Source of the DNA: Raffaelea ambrosiae
Taxonomy: Eukaryota > Ascomycota > Sordariomycetes > Ophiostomatales > Ophiostomataceae
DNA length: 64,000 nucleotides
NCBI GenBank assembly: GCA_002778195.1
Contig: PCDI01000002.1
Location: 4,291,234 to 4,355,233, forward strand
Direction of reading: 5' to 3'
The translations under genes were made by a program, and so were the position numbers. The notes under the pieces are model-generated. The model made no database searches and was not told the DNA's origin. It was given only the letters and a program-made list of their open reading frames with translations. Below are positions 32,988-43,642 of this stretch, one piece after another (position 1 is the stretch's first letter; every line of letters starts with the position of its first letter).

Positions 32988-34805
32988 CTACACGTCTGCC
33001 TCGTCCTCCTGGACCGAGTAGGCGCCTACTTCAGCAATGCATGTTCTAGCTGGGATGGTCACAGCAATGGGAAAGCCGCCATAGTCGGGATCGTCGTTGG
33101 GCATCATCACGAACGAGCCGCTCCTTGTCTCGTCGCCATTCAACACGCGCAGCGTCCGCAGCTGGCCATGCTCGTCCACTTCCTTCTCCTCCGCGTACAG
33201 GATCCCGGTAAAGGTGGACTCGGTCCGCGTGCTCTTGAAGCGGATTTGGAATCCACGGCCGACCAAGAGAAAGCGCGCATCGCCGAGGTGGATGACCATG
33301 CCACCCCCCGGGCCCGGCTTGCCAAAAACAAAACTGCGCTCGATGATGACCTCCATGTCGCCAAAGACCCGGGTCCACGTCTCTGTGCGGCGCCCTCTGG
33401 CGGCGCCCGGCTCGTCGGCGTCGTCAAAAAAGAAGCCCATGCGGTCTTCTGGCGCCGCTGCCAGCAGAAACGACTGTGTCTGTGCCAGCAGCTGGTACTC
33501 GCGGCCCACGGTCTCTACGCCGGTGTCGATGCCAAAGGGGGCCGTGCCCAGGGCCCCGTACGTGGCCAGGGCCAGCCAGACGCGGCGTGCGCCGATCTCG
33601 TCGCGTCTTTGCTCGGGGATGAACAGGGGGTTGCCCTGCTCGGTGTAGTCGCGGCACACGCCTTCGTACTCGTGGAAGTACAGGTCCGGCGACAGAAAGT
33701 CCAGCGCCGGGGCGTTGAAGCGCCAGATGTCGACAACGTGCGGGCAGGGGCCGCCGGACGGGTAGATGCCCGGCTGGGCGCCGCCGCCGACGACGACGGG
33801 AAGGCCGCGCAGATCCAGCGCCGCCGGGTCGTCAAAGTTGAGCCACGTGTTGGTGTACAGCGGGATCGCGTGCTGTGCTTTCCCCGCCGCCGCGACGCGG
33901 CCCACGTACCGGGAGATGTGGTACGCCATGAACGCCTCGTCGGCGCGAAGGCGGGTCCCAAAGACGTCCTGCCAGGCGTGCGCCCCGGACGCCGGGACGC
34001 TAGGGACGCGCGCCACGAAGCGCGGGTGCAGGCGGGCGCGGCTCTGGTGGAGATGGCGCAGCAGGGGCTCGGGCACGGGCTGCGCAAAGGCCCTCTCCGC
34101 CGTGGGCGACCGGTCCCGCGAGTCGCCCAGCAGGCCCGTCTCGTTCTCGACCTGCACCATCAGCACGGTGCTGTGCGCCGCGTCCACGTCGGCCAGGTGG
34201 CGCATGAGCGCGGCAAAGGCGCGCGCGTCCGCCTCGCAGGCGGCGTCGCTCAGGGGCGAGACCATCTCCAGCGTGCGCTTCACGCCGCCGGCCTCGAGGA
34301 CGTGCACGCGCGGGAAGCGCTTGGTGTCGCGCTTCACCCAGCGCGGCACGTAGGTGGAGAGGCCGTTCTTGTAGCTGCCGAACCACAGCAGGACGAGGTG
34401 CAGGCCGTGCGCCCGGGCGCCGGCCAGAACACGGTCCAGCTCGGCAAAGTCGAAGCGGCCCTCGTCTGGCTCGATGGTCTCCCACGAGACGGAGCCGAGC
34501 AGCGTGTTGACGGAGTGCGCCTTCATGGCGGGCCACACCTCGGCCATGTACCGGGCGGAGCTGAGGGACGAGTTGTGCAGCTCGCCGGCGCGCATGAGGA
34601 AGGGCTGGCCCTGGACCATGAGGTGGGTGGAGCCATTTTCCTGTTTTCGTAGATGGGGCAGGTCGCTGGTGCGCCGTATGTCTGTTGTTGGGGAAGGCAG
34701 GACGGCAGCCGCTTCGGGCAGGACATCTTCGGATTTCGTCATGATGCCAGGACAGCTGGACGGAGGAGCGGTTTGTCGGCGTGCGTGAACAAGGAGAGGA
34801 TGCAT
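32988..34805 (-). CDS. GH35-like beta-galactosidase (DUF5597-type)
   Basis: Single exon, 605 aa from ATG 34805; an internal ATG at 34742 (MTKSEDVL) is an equally good start. Family GH35 TIM-barrel blocks are clear: LPHLRKQENGSTHLMVQGQP, FLMRAGELHNSS, SVSWETIEPDEGRFDF, LVLLWFGSYKNG. The acid/base Glu is in MVQVENETGLLG, followed by DIWRFNAPALDFLSPDLY and PLFIPEQRRDE, where the nucleophile Glu is expected. A beta-rich C-terminal domain (MVIHLGDARFLLVGRGF) follows, as in bacterial proteins carrying DUF5597. No signal peptide is seen, so it probably acts inside the cell on imported oligosaccharides or glycosides. Lack of introns and bacterial-like layout raise the possibility of transfer. Confidence 0.87.
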   Translation of the reverse strand: MHPLLVHARRQTAPPSSCPGIMTKSEDVLPEAAAVLPSPTTDIRRTSDLPHLRKQENGSTHLMVQGQPFLMRAGELHNSSLSSARYMAEVWPAMKAHSVNTLLGSVSWETIEPDEGRFDFAELDRVLAGARAHGLHLVLLWFGSYKNGLSTYVPRWVKRDTKRFPRVHVLEAGGVKRTLEMVSPLSDAACEADARAFAALMRHLADVDAAHSTVLMVQVENETGLLGDSRDRSPTAERAFAQPVPEPLLRHLHQSRARLHPRFVARVPSVPASGAHAWQDVFGTRLRADEAFMAYHISRYVGRVAAAGKAQHAIPLYTNTWLNFDDPAALDLRGLPVVVGGGAQPGIYPSGGPCPHVVDIWRFNAPALDFLSPDLYFHEYEGVCRDYTEQGNPLFIPEQRRDEIGARRVWLALATYGALGTAPFGIDTGVETVGREYQLLAQTQSFLLAAAPEDRMGFFFDDADEPGAARGRRTETWTRVFGDMEVIIERSFVFGKPGPGGGMVIHLGDARFLLVGRGFQIRFKSTRTESTFTGILYAEEKEVDEHGQLRTLRVLNGDETRSGSFVMMPNDDPDYGGFPIAVTIPARTCIAEVGAYSVQEDEADV

Positions 34806-35457
34806 CCAGTTGTTGAGCTAGCGTTTAAGTATGAATTCTCGTCTTGGCCGTTGCCGGGTTTCGAGGAACAGGACGATGCCTGGATCTTGGTGTGGAAGCT
34901 GTCTAACACGAGGAGCCTGACCCGCAGGAGACGATGTGGGACGCACTAGGAGAAACCTCGGATGAGACGTCGCGACAAGTCGAGTGAGTTCGTTCCGCGG
35001 ATCAATATCGGAGCACTGGGTCAGGAGGTTATGAAGAGAGGGGAAATGCTACCCCGGAATGGTTTTTTTTTCTTTTTTCTTTTTATCTTTTTCTTTTTCT
35101 GTTTCATTTCTTTTTCTGTCAACTGGGTGACTACATCATGATTGACAGTGACGTAGAATACATCGAGAAACCCGTTGTCAATTTTGTGACGCGTTTCGTA
35201 CAGGCCTTCAGCTCAGTCATGGACACCAAACCATGCGCTTTCCCTGTAGACATCCGTTGCATTGGAAAACGGTTGCAGGAGTTGTACTCGGAGCCCTTTC
35301 CTGCGGGACAGCATGGGCGATGGCCCTCCATCCATTCGCTAGCGGCAGGCTCTCGTGACGGCATGTCATGCGGACCTGCTCTCTCCCCACCGTCGTCCTC
35401 CTTTCCTATGGAATGTGTGGACTTCGTCCCTGCTCTCCCCACCGCCCTCCTCCTTTC
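34806..35457. other. Gap upstream of the GH35-like gene
   Basis: Includes a pyrimidine-rich stretch near 35065-35120 and the outer part of a 52-bp tandem repeat starting near 35374. No gene seen. Confidence 0.5.
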
Positions 35458-35489
35458 CTATGGAATGTGTGGACTTCGCCCCTGCTCTT
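35374..35489. repeat. 52-bp tandem repeat across the end of a Zn2Cys6 gene
   Basis: Two full copies and a partial third of a unit containing CTTTCCTATGGAATGTGTGG and CCCTGCTCTCCCCACCG. The stop codon of the Zn2Cys6 gene (35460-35458) lies within the repeat. Confidence 0.85.
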
Positions 35490-37328
35490 GCCTGTCCGCC
35501 CTGGGCCAGAAGTCCAGATCGTCCAGCTTGCTCAGCAGGCGCTCCAGCTTTTCCTTGGCGGTGTTGCTGACCCAGGCACCGTTGTTGGGGCCGCCTGTGC
35601 GCACCTGCTCCAGGTAGGCGGCGCCGATGTCGCGGATCTTGGGCACCACGCTGCTGCCGTTGGCCTCGAACACGGCATGGGGCATGTGGTACAGGATTTC
35701 GAGGAGGTCGTCGACAATCTGCTGGTGCTCGTCGCCGGAGCCGTCGGCCGGGCCATACTTCTGCAGCAGATTGGACCGCAGGTGCAGGCTCGTGATGAAG
35801 ATGTTGGCGATTTGCGCATCGTGCCCGCGCGTGGCATGGCGCGACCGCGAGAGGCCGCCGCGCCAACGCAGCTCCGGCGGCAGCCGGTCGAGGATGTCCT
35901 GGATGGCGGCCAGATTCTGCGCCAGGGCGCCCTGGGCTTCGTCGTGGTGGCCGGCGCGGCCTGGCCCCGGCGGTGGCGGCGGGCTCCTGCGCGAATGGTG
36001 CCACACCATGAAAAGGTCGCTCAGGGCGCGCAGACCCGGGACGTAGGATGTGTGGTCCCCGTGCCAAGGCGCCATGTCCGCCGCGAGCGAGGACGTGGAC
36101 GCGTCGGGGTCGAGCTGCTCGTCGGTGACGCACAAGGGCTGCATCGGGTGGTGGCCGTTGTCGTCGCACATGAACAGGGCGATCGAGACCTTGCCAAACA
36201 GATCGGCGGAGCTGTTTGGCAGGAGGACGTACGTTAGTGGTTTCGCTGAGAGCAAGCAATACACGCACGCGGGCCCTTTCCTGCTCACCAGCTCCAGGCG
36301 AACAGAAGCCAGAACAGCCGTTTCAGCTGCTGCTGCTCGAGGAAGCTCATGCTTGCCATGCGATAGTAGGCCAGGTGGCGGAGGCCCACGGCCGCCTCGC
36401 AGCCGATGTGGTATGTGCGGACCTCGTCCATCTGCGAGACGGACGACAGGGCCGAGCCCAGGTTGTACATGGCAATGCACCAGTCCAGCGTGAACTCGTG
36501 TTCCAGAAGGCCCCGGTACAGCAGGCGGTGGCGCTCCACAAAGTCCACGCAGTACTGGATCGTCACGGGCTCGCAGCTGGAGCGCCGCAGCGTGGCCACC
36601 GTGGCGGCGCACACGCTGACGACCAGCCCGCAGAACGTCGCGTTGTGGTCGGCCTCTCCCTGTCGGAGCCGGTGCACGAAGCGCCGCCGGTGCAAGACGG
36701 GAGCCACCGCGTGGATGTGCTCGAACCACTTGTCGAGCAGGTGGTCGACGGTGGGCATGGGCGCAAACAGGGCCAGCCAATGGCTCGTCACAGACGCACC
36801 CTCGGCGAGTGTTGGGGGAGGGGGGGCCGGTGCGGCCACCGCTGGAACCGCCCGGTGTATTTCCCCTGGGGTGGGCAGCAGGCCCGCTGGAGGACGCCCT
36901 TCGGCGGCGATGGCATGGCGGAGAGCCTCGGCATGTCTGGCCACGGTGTTAGCACAGGACGTCACAGGCAGAAGGCAACGCAGGGCCATGGGCCCCAGGG
37001 CAGACAGACTTGTTGGGGGGGCCTCTCCGCCTTCGCGCCCTGTTGAAGGTGCACGGCACGCACAGCTCGGCACAGACAGCGCAGGCCGTTGCCGTGTCAG
37101 GCAAACGGCACTAGGCGTACCCAAACACGTCAGTTCGAACGGATCACTCGACCAAGGGGCATGCATGTACAGGGTGGCGAATCACGAGACATGTACTTTG
37201 ACTTTCCGCAACCGGCACAAGTCGCACGCGTTCTGGTTGCGCGGCGTCCGACGACGCGATGCGGGCGACGAGGACGACGGGGGGCTTCCCCCATCCGGGG
37301 ACGGTGGCGTCTGGTACTCGTCGGCCAT
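35458..37328 (-). CDS. Zn2Cys6 transcription factor with Fungal_trans domain
   Basis: Four exons on the minus strand: 37328-37197, 37110-37010, 36936-36289, 36211-35458 (544 aa). ATG 37328 sits in a good context (GCCATGGC). The first intron splits the zinc cluster, which after joining is CDLCRLRKVKC-RLPDTATAC-AVCAELCVPC, matching C-x2-C-x6-C-x8-C-x2-C-x6-C. It is followed by the usual NRARRRRGPPNK-HAEAL linker, rebuilt across intron 2. The middle homology region follows: DHLLDKWFEHIHAVAPVLHR, FCGLVVSVCAATVATL, and YHIGCEAAVGLRHLAYYRM. It lies head-to-head with the sugar transporter 643 bp away and between GH35-like and GH78 genes, so it is the best candidate local regulator of sugar use. Confidence 0.9.
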
Positions 37329-37971
37329 GGCGCAGACAGAGCTGGGCGAGGAAGATGGTGGGCGATCGGGCCATGGCTGGGGGGGACGCGCAAAAACGTC
37401 GGATATATATGCACGGCGCAGCATGGCAAGCCAGAAGCGGACCTCGGGCTCCGATTCCCCCATGGGGCAAGCTCGAGCGTTTTAGCCAGCAACCGGCATC
37501 GAACTAAACTCGGCGTGGTTAGCAACTGGAGACTCTTCCACGACGGTGGGCTGCCGTCGACAAACTGCGACACCTCTGCCCACTGGCCAACAAGCCTCGC
37601 CTCCGATGATAATCCGAGAGGCGCCCCATGTTCTGGCCCGTTGTTTGTGCTCGGCTACCGAACTTCTGGGGTTTTACCCCAGACTCGGGAAGGGGGGTTG
37701 GTGGTAGCCATGGGCTGACTCGTCGCTTGCAGAGGTTCTCCGTGGTCACGCATGCGTCGTCCAATGTGGTCTCGAGCTTTCAGCTTCCATGGCTGCACAG
37801 AAGACAGGAGAGACCTCTTCCACGAGACTGCCCCCCCCCGCCCTCACCGGTATATAAATCTCGACTACGCCATGCCTCAGAGCCCGGAGCCTCGGATCGC
37901 CTCTGTTGTCATCCCTACCTGGCCGCGATCACTCGGCTCATCCCTCACTCTGTCTCTCCCATCTCTCAACC
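37329..37971. other. Divergent promoter of the Zn2Cys6 regulator and the sugar transporter
   Basis: 643 bp. It carries TATA-like elements on both sides (ATATATAT at 37403-37410 for the regulator; TATATAAA at 37851-37858 for the transporter). Confidence 0.6.
37851..37858 (+). promoter_or_regulatory. TATA box of the sugar transporter
   Basis: TATATAAA 114 bp before the transporter ATG, downstream of a C-rich run. Confidence 0.6.
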
Positions 37972-39912
37972 ATGACGACGCGTGCTCCCAAAGAGTCTTC
38001 GGCCGACCATGTCGACGTGGCTCGCCATGCCGCATCCAACGCCCCCGCGGGCTCGCCTCTGCCCTGGTACAAGCAGCCGAAGCTGCGGGAGCTCTACGGC
38101 CTGATGCTGTTCCTCTTCCTCGGGTCGACTACGCTGGGCTACGACGGCAGTCTGCTGAACGGTCTGCAGACCATGGATTCCTGGCAGGAATGTGAGTGTG
38201 TCTTGCGCCTCGAATGGACAGCCGGCTGCCACGACCACCGGTGTTGCTGACTGTGTCGGGCGTCCAGTTTTTGACCACCCCAAGAGCGGCCGTCTGGGTC
38301 TGTTCAGCGCCATCACCGGCTTCGGCGGCCTCTTTGTCCTCCTCTTTGCGCCGTACATTGCCGACGGGCTGGGACGCAAAACCGGCACGGCCATCGGCTG
38401 TGCCTTTGTCGTGCTCGGGGCCCTCCTCCAGACCTTCCCCCCCGCCGCCCATCCCGACGCCATGTACTTGGTGGGCCGGTTCATCATCGGCCTCGGCGCC
38501 AACATCAGCAACGGGACGTGCCCGCTTCTCATTACCGAAGTGGCCCACCCCAAGCACCGGGGCAAGGTCACGACCGTGTACAACACGCTCTGGTATCTGG
38601 GCGCCATCCTGGCCGCGTGGGTGTGCTTTGGCACGCTGCGCAACATGACAGGCGATGCCGAGTGGCGCCTGCCCACAGGCCTGCAGTGTCTGATGGTAGG
38701 CATCGCCGGCCCCGGGGAGGCATGCACGTGCTGGGAATTGGGAACCCATGACACACGGCTAATCGTCTCGTGCTGCAGCCAGGAATCCTGATGCTGACCG
38801 TCTGGCTGCTGCCCGAGTCCCCGCGATGGCTCATCTCCCAGGGCAAGCAGCAGGAGGCGCGGGCTGTGCTGGTCAAGTACCACGGCAACGGCGTCGACGA
38901 CGACTTTGTGCGCTGGGAGTTTGACGAGATCGCGAACACGCTGCGCATCGAAAAGGAACTCGCCTCCGGCAATGGCTGGGCCGAGCTCGTCCGCACCAAG
39001 GGCAACCGCAAACGATGCCTGCTGATCATCGCCACGGCCATCTTCTCGCAGTGCAGCGGGAACGGACTGGTCTCCTACTATGTGAGTCCTCCCCCACGCG
39101 CGACCCCTTGCCCCTTGTCGAGATTACAGATTGCTGATCCAGTTTGGCGCGCCATCAGCTCGCCTCCGTCTTGAACACCATCGGCTTCACCAAGTATGTA
39201 TTCGGCGTCTACCCGCTTGTTCCCCCCCCCTCCTCCGGGATCGCACTCACTCATGCCGTCTTGCAGTTCCATCACGCAGGCCGAGATCAACGGCGGCCTG
39301 ACCATCTGGTGTCTCCTGGTCTCGCTGGTGTCCGCCTTCTTTGTGGATCGCATTGGCCGACGGGTTCTTTTTCTCTTTGCCGGCGTGGGCATGCTGGTCT
39401 CCTTCAGCATCTGGACCGCCTGCAGTGCCGTCTACGCCAAGACCGAGTCGCCTGGCGCGGGCCGGGCCGTCCTGTCCATGATCTTTTTGTTCTACGGCGT
39501 GGCGGGCGCGGCCTGGCCTGGCCTGACCGTCTCGTACACCGTCGAGATCCTGCCGTACAACATCCGCGCCAAGGGGCTGACGCTATGCTTCTGCTTCACC
39601 GCGCTGAGCGGCATTTTCAACCAATACGTGAACCCAGTGGGGCTGGATGCGCTGGCCTGGAAGTGGTATTTCTTTTACATTGCCGTGTACGTGGCACCCA
39701 CCCCCATGCACCGCGACATGCGTATCGTGGCTGACGTGTCCTGCAGGCTGGTCGTCGAGTGTTTGGTCATCTTCTTCTTCTTTGTGGAGACCAAGGGCCC
39801 GACCCTGGAAGAGATTGCACTTCTGTTCGACGACAAGAACTCGGCCGTCGCCTTGGCGAGAGGGGAAAAGGCACACGACGAGAAGACGTCATCCGCGAAG
39901 CATGTCGCATGA
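37972..39912 (+). CDS. MFS sugar transporter (lactose permease/hexose transporter type)
   Basis: Six exons: 37972-38191, 38268-38695, 38779-39081, 39159-39193, 39267-39686, 39747-39912 (523 aa). Exon 4 is only 35 nt. Sugar-porter signatures are present: GYDGSLLNGLQ in helix 1, GLGRKTGTAIGC in the loop 2-3 position, VGRFIIGLGANIS, LLPESPRWLISQGK at the end of helix 6, and VECLVIFFFFVETKGPTLEE near the end. Twelve hydrophobic segments fit the major facilitator fold. It would carry a hexose, disaccharide or rhamnoside across the plasma membrane by proton symport. The exact sugar cannot be told. It shares a promoter region with a Zn2Cys6 regulator and converges with the GH78 gene. Confidence 0.94.
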
Positions 39913-40133
39913 TCCAAGGGAGGCGCGATCCGGGCAACACAAGTTGACCCAGGCGCCGACCACGGGAATAGACAGACATGCCTACGATGACAACTGGTCC
40001 AGAGAAAAACGTACTGGATGTATATCTATATATATATTGGGGCTTTTTTTTCGCCTCTGTACATGTGCCTGCAGACAACCGATGTACATCGTGATGACGG
40101 ACGGGCCGATGGGCACGCGTGTGTCCCCACGCC

Positions 40134-42935
40134 TCACCATTCGATCCCCGAGTGCGCCCATGGCGTCTGGATCTCGAGCGGCGGCCAGTCCGGGTCGTCC
40201 TCCCACGGGGTGTCGTACTCGTAGTGCCCGCTGCCGACGACGTCGTCGACGCCGCCCGGCAGCACCACCTCGGCGGCCCCGTTGGGCGGCACGTCGATCT
40301 TTGTGCAGAGACGGCCGTCGGCAATCTGCCACTGCACGGCGTAGGTGCCGTAGGGCGAGTCGAAGGACGTGCGGGCCGAGCGCACGGTGCCGCCGGGCTG
40401 GGGCTTGACGAGGGCGCGCTGCCAGCCGGGGAGGGCCGGCGAGAGGCCGCCGACGACGGCGTGCAGAAAGGCGGCCACGGAGCCGAGCGCGTAGTGGTTG
40501 AAGGAGGTCATGCGGCCGGGGTTGATGGCGCCGTCGGGGAGCATGGCGTTCCAGCGTTCCCACTGCGAGGCGTGTTAGCCAATAGGAAGAAGAGAGAGGA
40601 CAAAGGGCGACAAGGAGCCCAACCCACAATGGTGGTCGCCCCCATGGTGACCGGGTACAGCCAGCTCGGCTCCTTTTCCTCCTCGAGCATCCGGTAGGCC
40701 AGGCTCAGCCGGCCGGCGTCGGCCAGCGCCTGCAGGAGGATGGGCGTGCCGGCAAAGCCGGTGGTGATCCGAAAGGCCTCGTAGCGCGTGATCCAGTCGA
40801 GGCGGGCGACGGCCCGGGGCACGTGCTCCGCGGGCAGCAGGCCGTACTGCAGGGCCAGCGCGTAGGCGGCCTGGGTGTCGGAGGCGACGCGGCCGCGGGG
40901 GCTGATGTACTCGTCGCGGAACGCGTGCAGGAGGTCGGCCGCCTGGTCGCGGTAGTGGCGGGCGTCTTCGGGCTGGCCGAGCACGGCGGCGATGTCGGCC
41001 ACGAGGCCGGTGACGTAGACGAGGTAGGCGTTGGCCACCAGGTACTGGTCGGTGGGCGAGTAGCCGGGGCGGCCGGGCGGCGCCCGCGGGTCGAGCCAGT
41101 CGCCGAACTGGGCGCAGGCGGTGGCGTGCAGGCCGCGGGCGTCGCGCGACACGCCCTGGTCCAGCCAGCGACGCATGCTGGGCCACTGCCTCTGCAGGAG
41201 GGCCGTGTCGCCCGAGGCCCGGTACAGGTTCCACGGCACGACCACGGCGGCGTCGGCCCAGATGGCCATGGGGATGCGCTCAATGTGGTCAAACATGGGC
41301 ACGGAGGGCACGACCATGGGGACGATGCCGGTGCCCAGAGCGGCCTGCTCGGCATCGAGATCGCGCAGCCAGCTGCCGAGAAAGGCGGCCGTGTCGAACA
41401 GGTAGCTGGCCGTGGGCGTGAAGACGTTGATGTCGCCGGTCCAGCCGAGGCGCTCGTCGCGCTGGGGGCAGTCGGTGGGCACGGAGACAAAGTTGCCGCG
41501 CATGGACCAGAGCGCGTTTTCGTGGAGACGGGTGATGAGGGGGTGGGAGCAGGCAAAGGTGCCGGTGCGGCGGAGGTCCGACGAGACGACGATGGCGGTG
41601 AAGTCGGACAGTTTGGGGTCGTAGCCGCTGATCTCGGCGTATCTGGGTTGTCAGTACGAAAAGAGGAGGAGGAAGAAAACAAAGAAGAAAGAGGAAGGAG
41701 AAAAAAAAAAACCAAAAAAAAAAAAAACCAATCCGGTACCTAAACCCGTAAAAGGTAAATGACGGCTCGTAGCCCCGGGTCTTCCCCCCGAGACGCAGCA
41801 GAGTCCGGGCCTTGGCCGTCCGCAGCGGCCGCGTCCCGAGCTCGCCGTCCTCGAGCACCTCGGCGTGGCGGATCAGCAGCTCGTCGCCGGGCCGTCCGGG
41901 GATGTCGACGTTGATGCGCAGCCAGCCGACGAGATTCTGGCCAAAGTCGAGGACGGTCTTGCCGGCCGGGGTGGTGATGCGTCGCCGCGGCGGGATCGCG
42001 CCTACGCGCCGCACCGGCGCCACGTCCGGGGCCACGAGCTCGGCCGCGGGGAAGGGCAGCTCCTGGGCGGTGCCGAGGACGCCTGCGCGGGCGGTGTCCC
42101 GAGCGGTGTCCCGAGCGGTGTCCAGAGTGGTGTCGACAACCTCGCCGTCGTAGATACCCGCGGACCGGATGGGGCTCGCGAGGACCTGCCAGCGGCTGTC
42201 GGTGGCGCACACGACCACGCCGCCGTCGACCTCGACCTGCGCCAGCAGCGCCGGCCGGTCGCCCCAGATGTTGGGCACGGACGGCACGCACAGCCGGCCG
42301 GCGAACCAGCCCTCGCCGACGGTGGCCTCGATCGTGTTCGGGCGGCCGTCTGCCACCAGCAGGTCGCCAATGTCGTAGGTCTGGTAGTGCAGCCGGTGGT
42401 GGTACGACTGCCAGCCGGGAGCGAGCACGTGATCCCCGACAGGACGGCCGTTGAGCCGCAGCGTGTACAGGCCGTGGGCGGTGGCGTAGAGGCGGGCCGA
42501 CCGGGGACGGGCGGCGACCACAAACGTCTGCCGGAGGCGGAACGGCGGCTTGGGCTGGCTGCTGTCATGATCGTGCGGGACCGGCGCGGCCACCAGTCTC
42601 GCCGTCCAGTCGCTGCGGGCCAGCAGCGCGGCCTCGACGGTCAGCGCGGCCCACGGCGTCCGGCTGCCGTCGTTGCCGTGCGCGCGCACCCGGATCGCGG
42701 CCCGCTCGCGCGAGCGCAGCGGACGCGACGGCCACGGCACGAGGACCGACTGGGCCGAGGCGACGGCATAGGACTCGGTGGCGTCGCCGCGGGTGATCTC
42801 GATCTGGTAGGCGGTCTGGGACCACGACTTGCGGGTGGTCGGGCCGAAGCGCCAGGAGAGGCGCGGCGACGAGCAGCCGAGGCCGAAGCCGTCGTGGTGG
42901 TGCTCGGCGGAGACCTGGGCGATGAAGACGGCCAT
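40134..42935 (-). CDS. Alpha-L-rhamnosidase, glycoside hydrolase family 78
   Basis: Three exons on the minus strand: 42935-41740, 41642-40628, 40562-40134 (879 aa). The N-terminal beta domains (PRLSWRFGPTTRKSWSQTAY, YATAHGLYTLRLNGRPVG, FDFGQNLVGW-type segment LDFGQNLVGWLRI) are diagnostic of GH78. The (alpha/alpha)6 barrel carries the catalytic region VPTDCPQRDERLGWTGDINV and later GDWLDP and TSFNHYALGSVAAFLH. The C-terminal beta domain ends WAHSGIEW. The enzyme removes terminal alpha-L-rhamnose from plant flavonoid glycosides, saponins or rhamnogalacturonan. No signal peptide is evident (MAVFIAQVSAEHHHDG), so an intracellular role on imported rhamnosides is likely. Intron 1 contains two A-runs (T-runs on the sense strand). 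Confidence 0.95.
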
Positions 42936-43642
42936 GTGGAAGCGGAGGTGAAGCGGACGACGTGCGTTGTAGTCAAGACACGCGTGGACAGGGGGTGAGC
43001 CGACAGACAGCGAGTGGTCGGCAGCGTCAACGAGTCGGTTCCTGCACGGTTCCAGGATGGGGCATGGCAAGGGACAACGGTCGTCTTGCGTGTTCGAGAG
43101 ATCGTGAGAATGGGTGGCATCGAGTCCATGGGTGGCGGGACCACATCCACTATTCAATGGTACCGTACCACGTGTGGGGAGACACCGCCAGGGGTTCCCT
43201 CTTTGGGTAAGTCGATTTTTAGCGAGCTGGGAGCCACGTTCCGGCGGGGCCGTGGGCAGTTTTGAGCGTCCAGCGCTGAATCGTTGAATTGTCTACATAG
43301 TCCGGACCCTATCACGCTTAATATGAGGTGCATAAAGTGAACATATACCCAAGAATGCAACTTTTGCGTGTATGTTGCAGCTGCCGTCTATAGTAGCCAA
43401 GAGATAAACTGTATATAGGGAGAAACAAGAAAACAAGAAAACAAGAAAAAAAGAAAACAAGAAAAAAGAAAAAAGAAAACAAGAAAACAAGAAAAAAGAA
43501 AAAAGAAAAAAGAAAAAAGAAAAAAGAAAACACACTAGGCATCGACATCGCTGACCTCAACAATACGTCCAGCCAATAAGCCTCGGGCCGGGCAGCCAGG
43601 CCTCGCCAGCGAGCCTGCCATCCTGGCCTCCGAACACACGCG
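42936..43642. other. Gap between two minus-strand genes with a purine repeat
   Basis: Carries the GH78 promoter and a long A/G tract. No coding frame supported. Confidence 0.55.
43423..43532. repeat. Polypurine microsatellite (GAAAACAA/GAAAAAA-type)
   Basis: About 110 bp of interlocking AAGAAAAC and AAGAAAAA units, nearly free of pyrimidines on the + strand. Confidence 0.85.

Noticed and set aside
32802..34652. 616-codon plus-strand frame opposite the GH35-like gene
   Set aside because: Shadow frame without domains; the minus strand carries the GH35 motifs.
43423..43532. Possible CRISPR-like or regulatory array
   Set aside because: It is a simple purine microsatellite without spacers; CRISPR arrays are not expected in a fungal nuclear genome.
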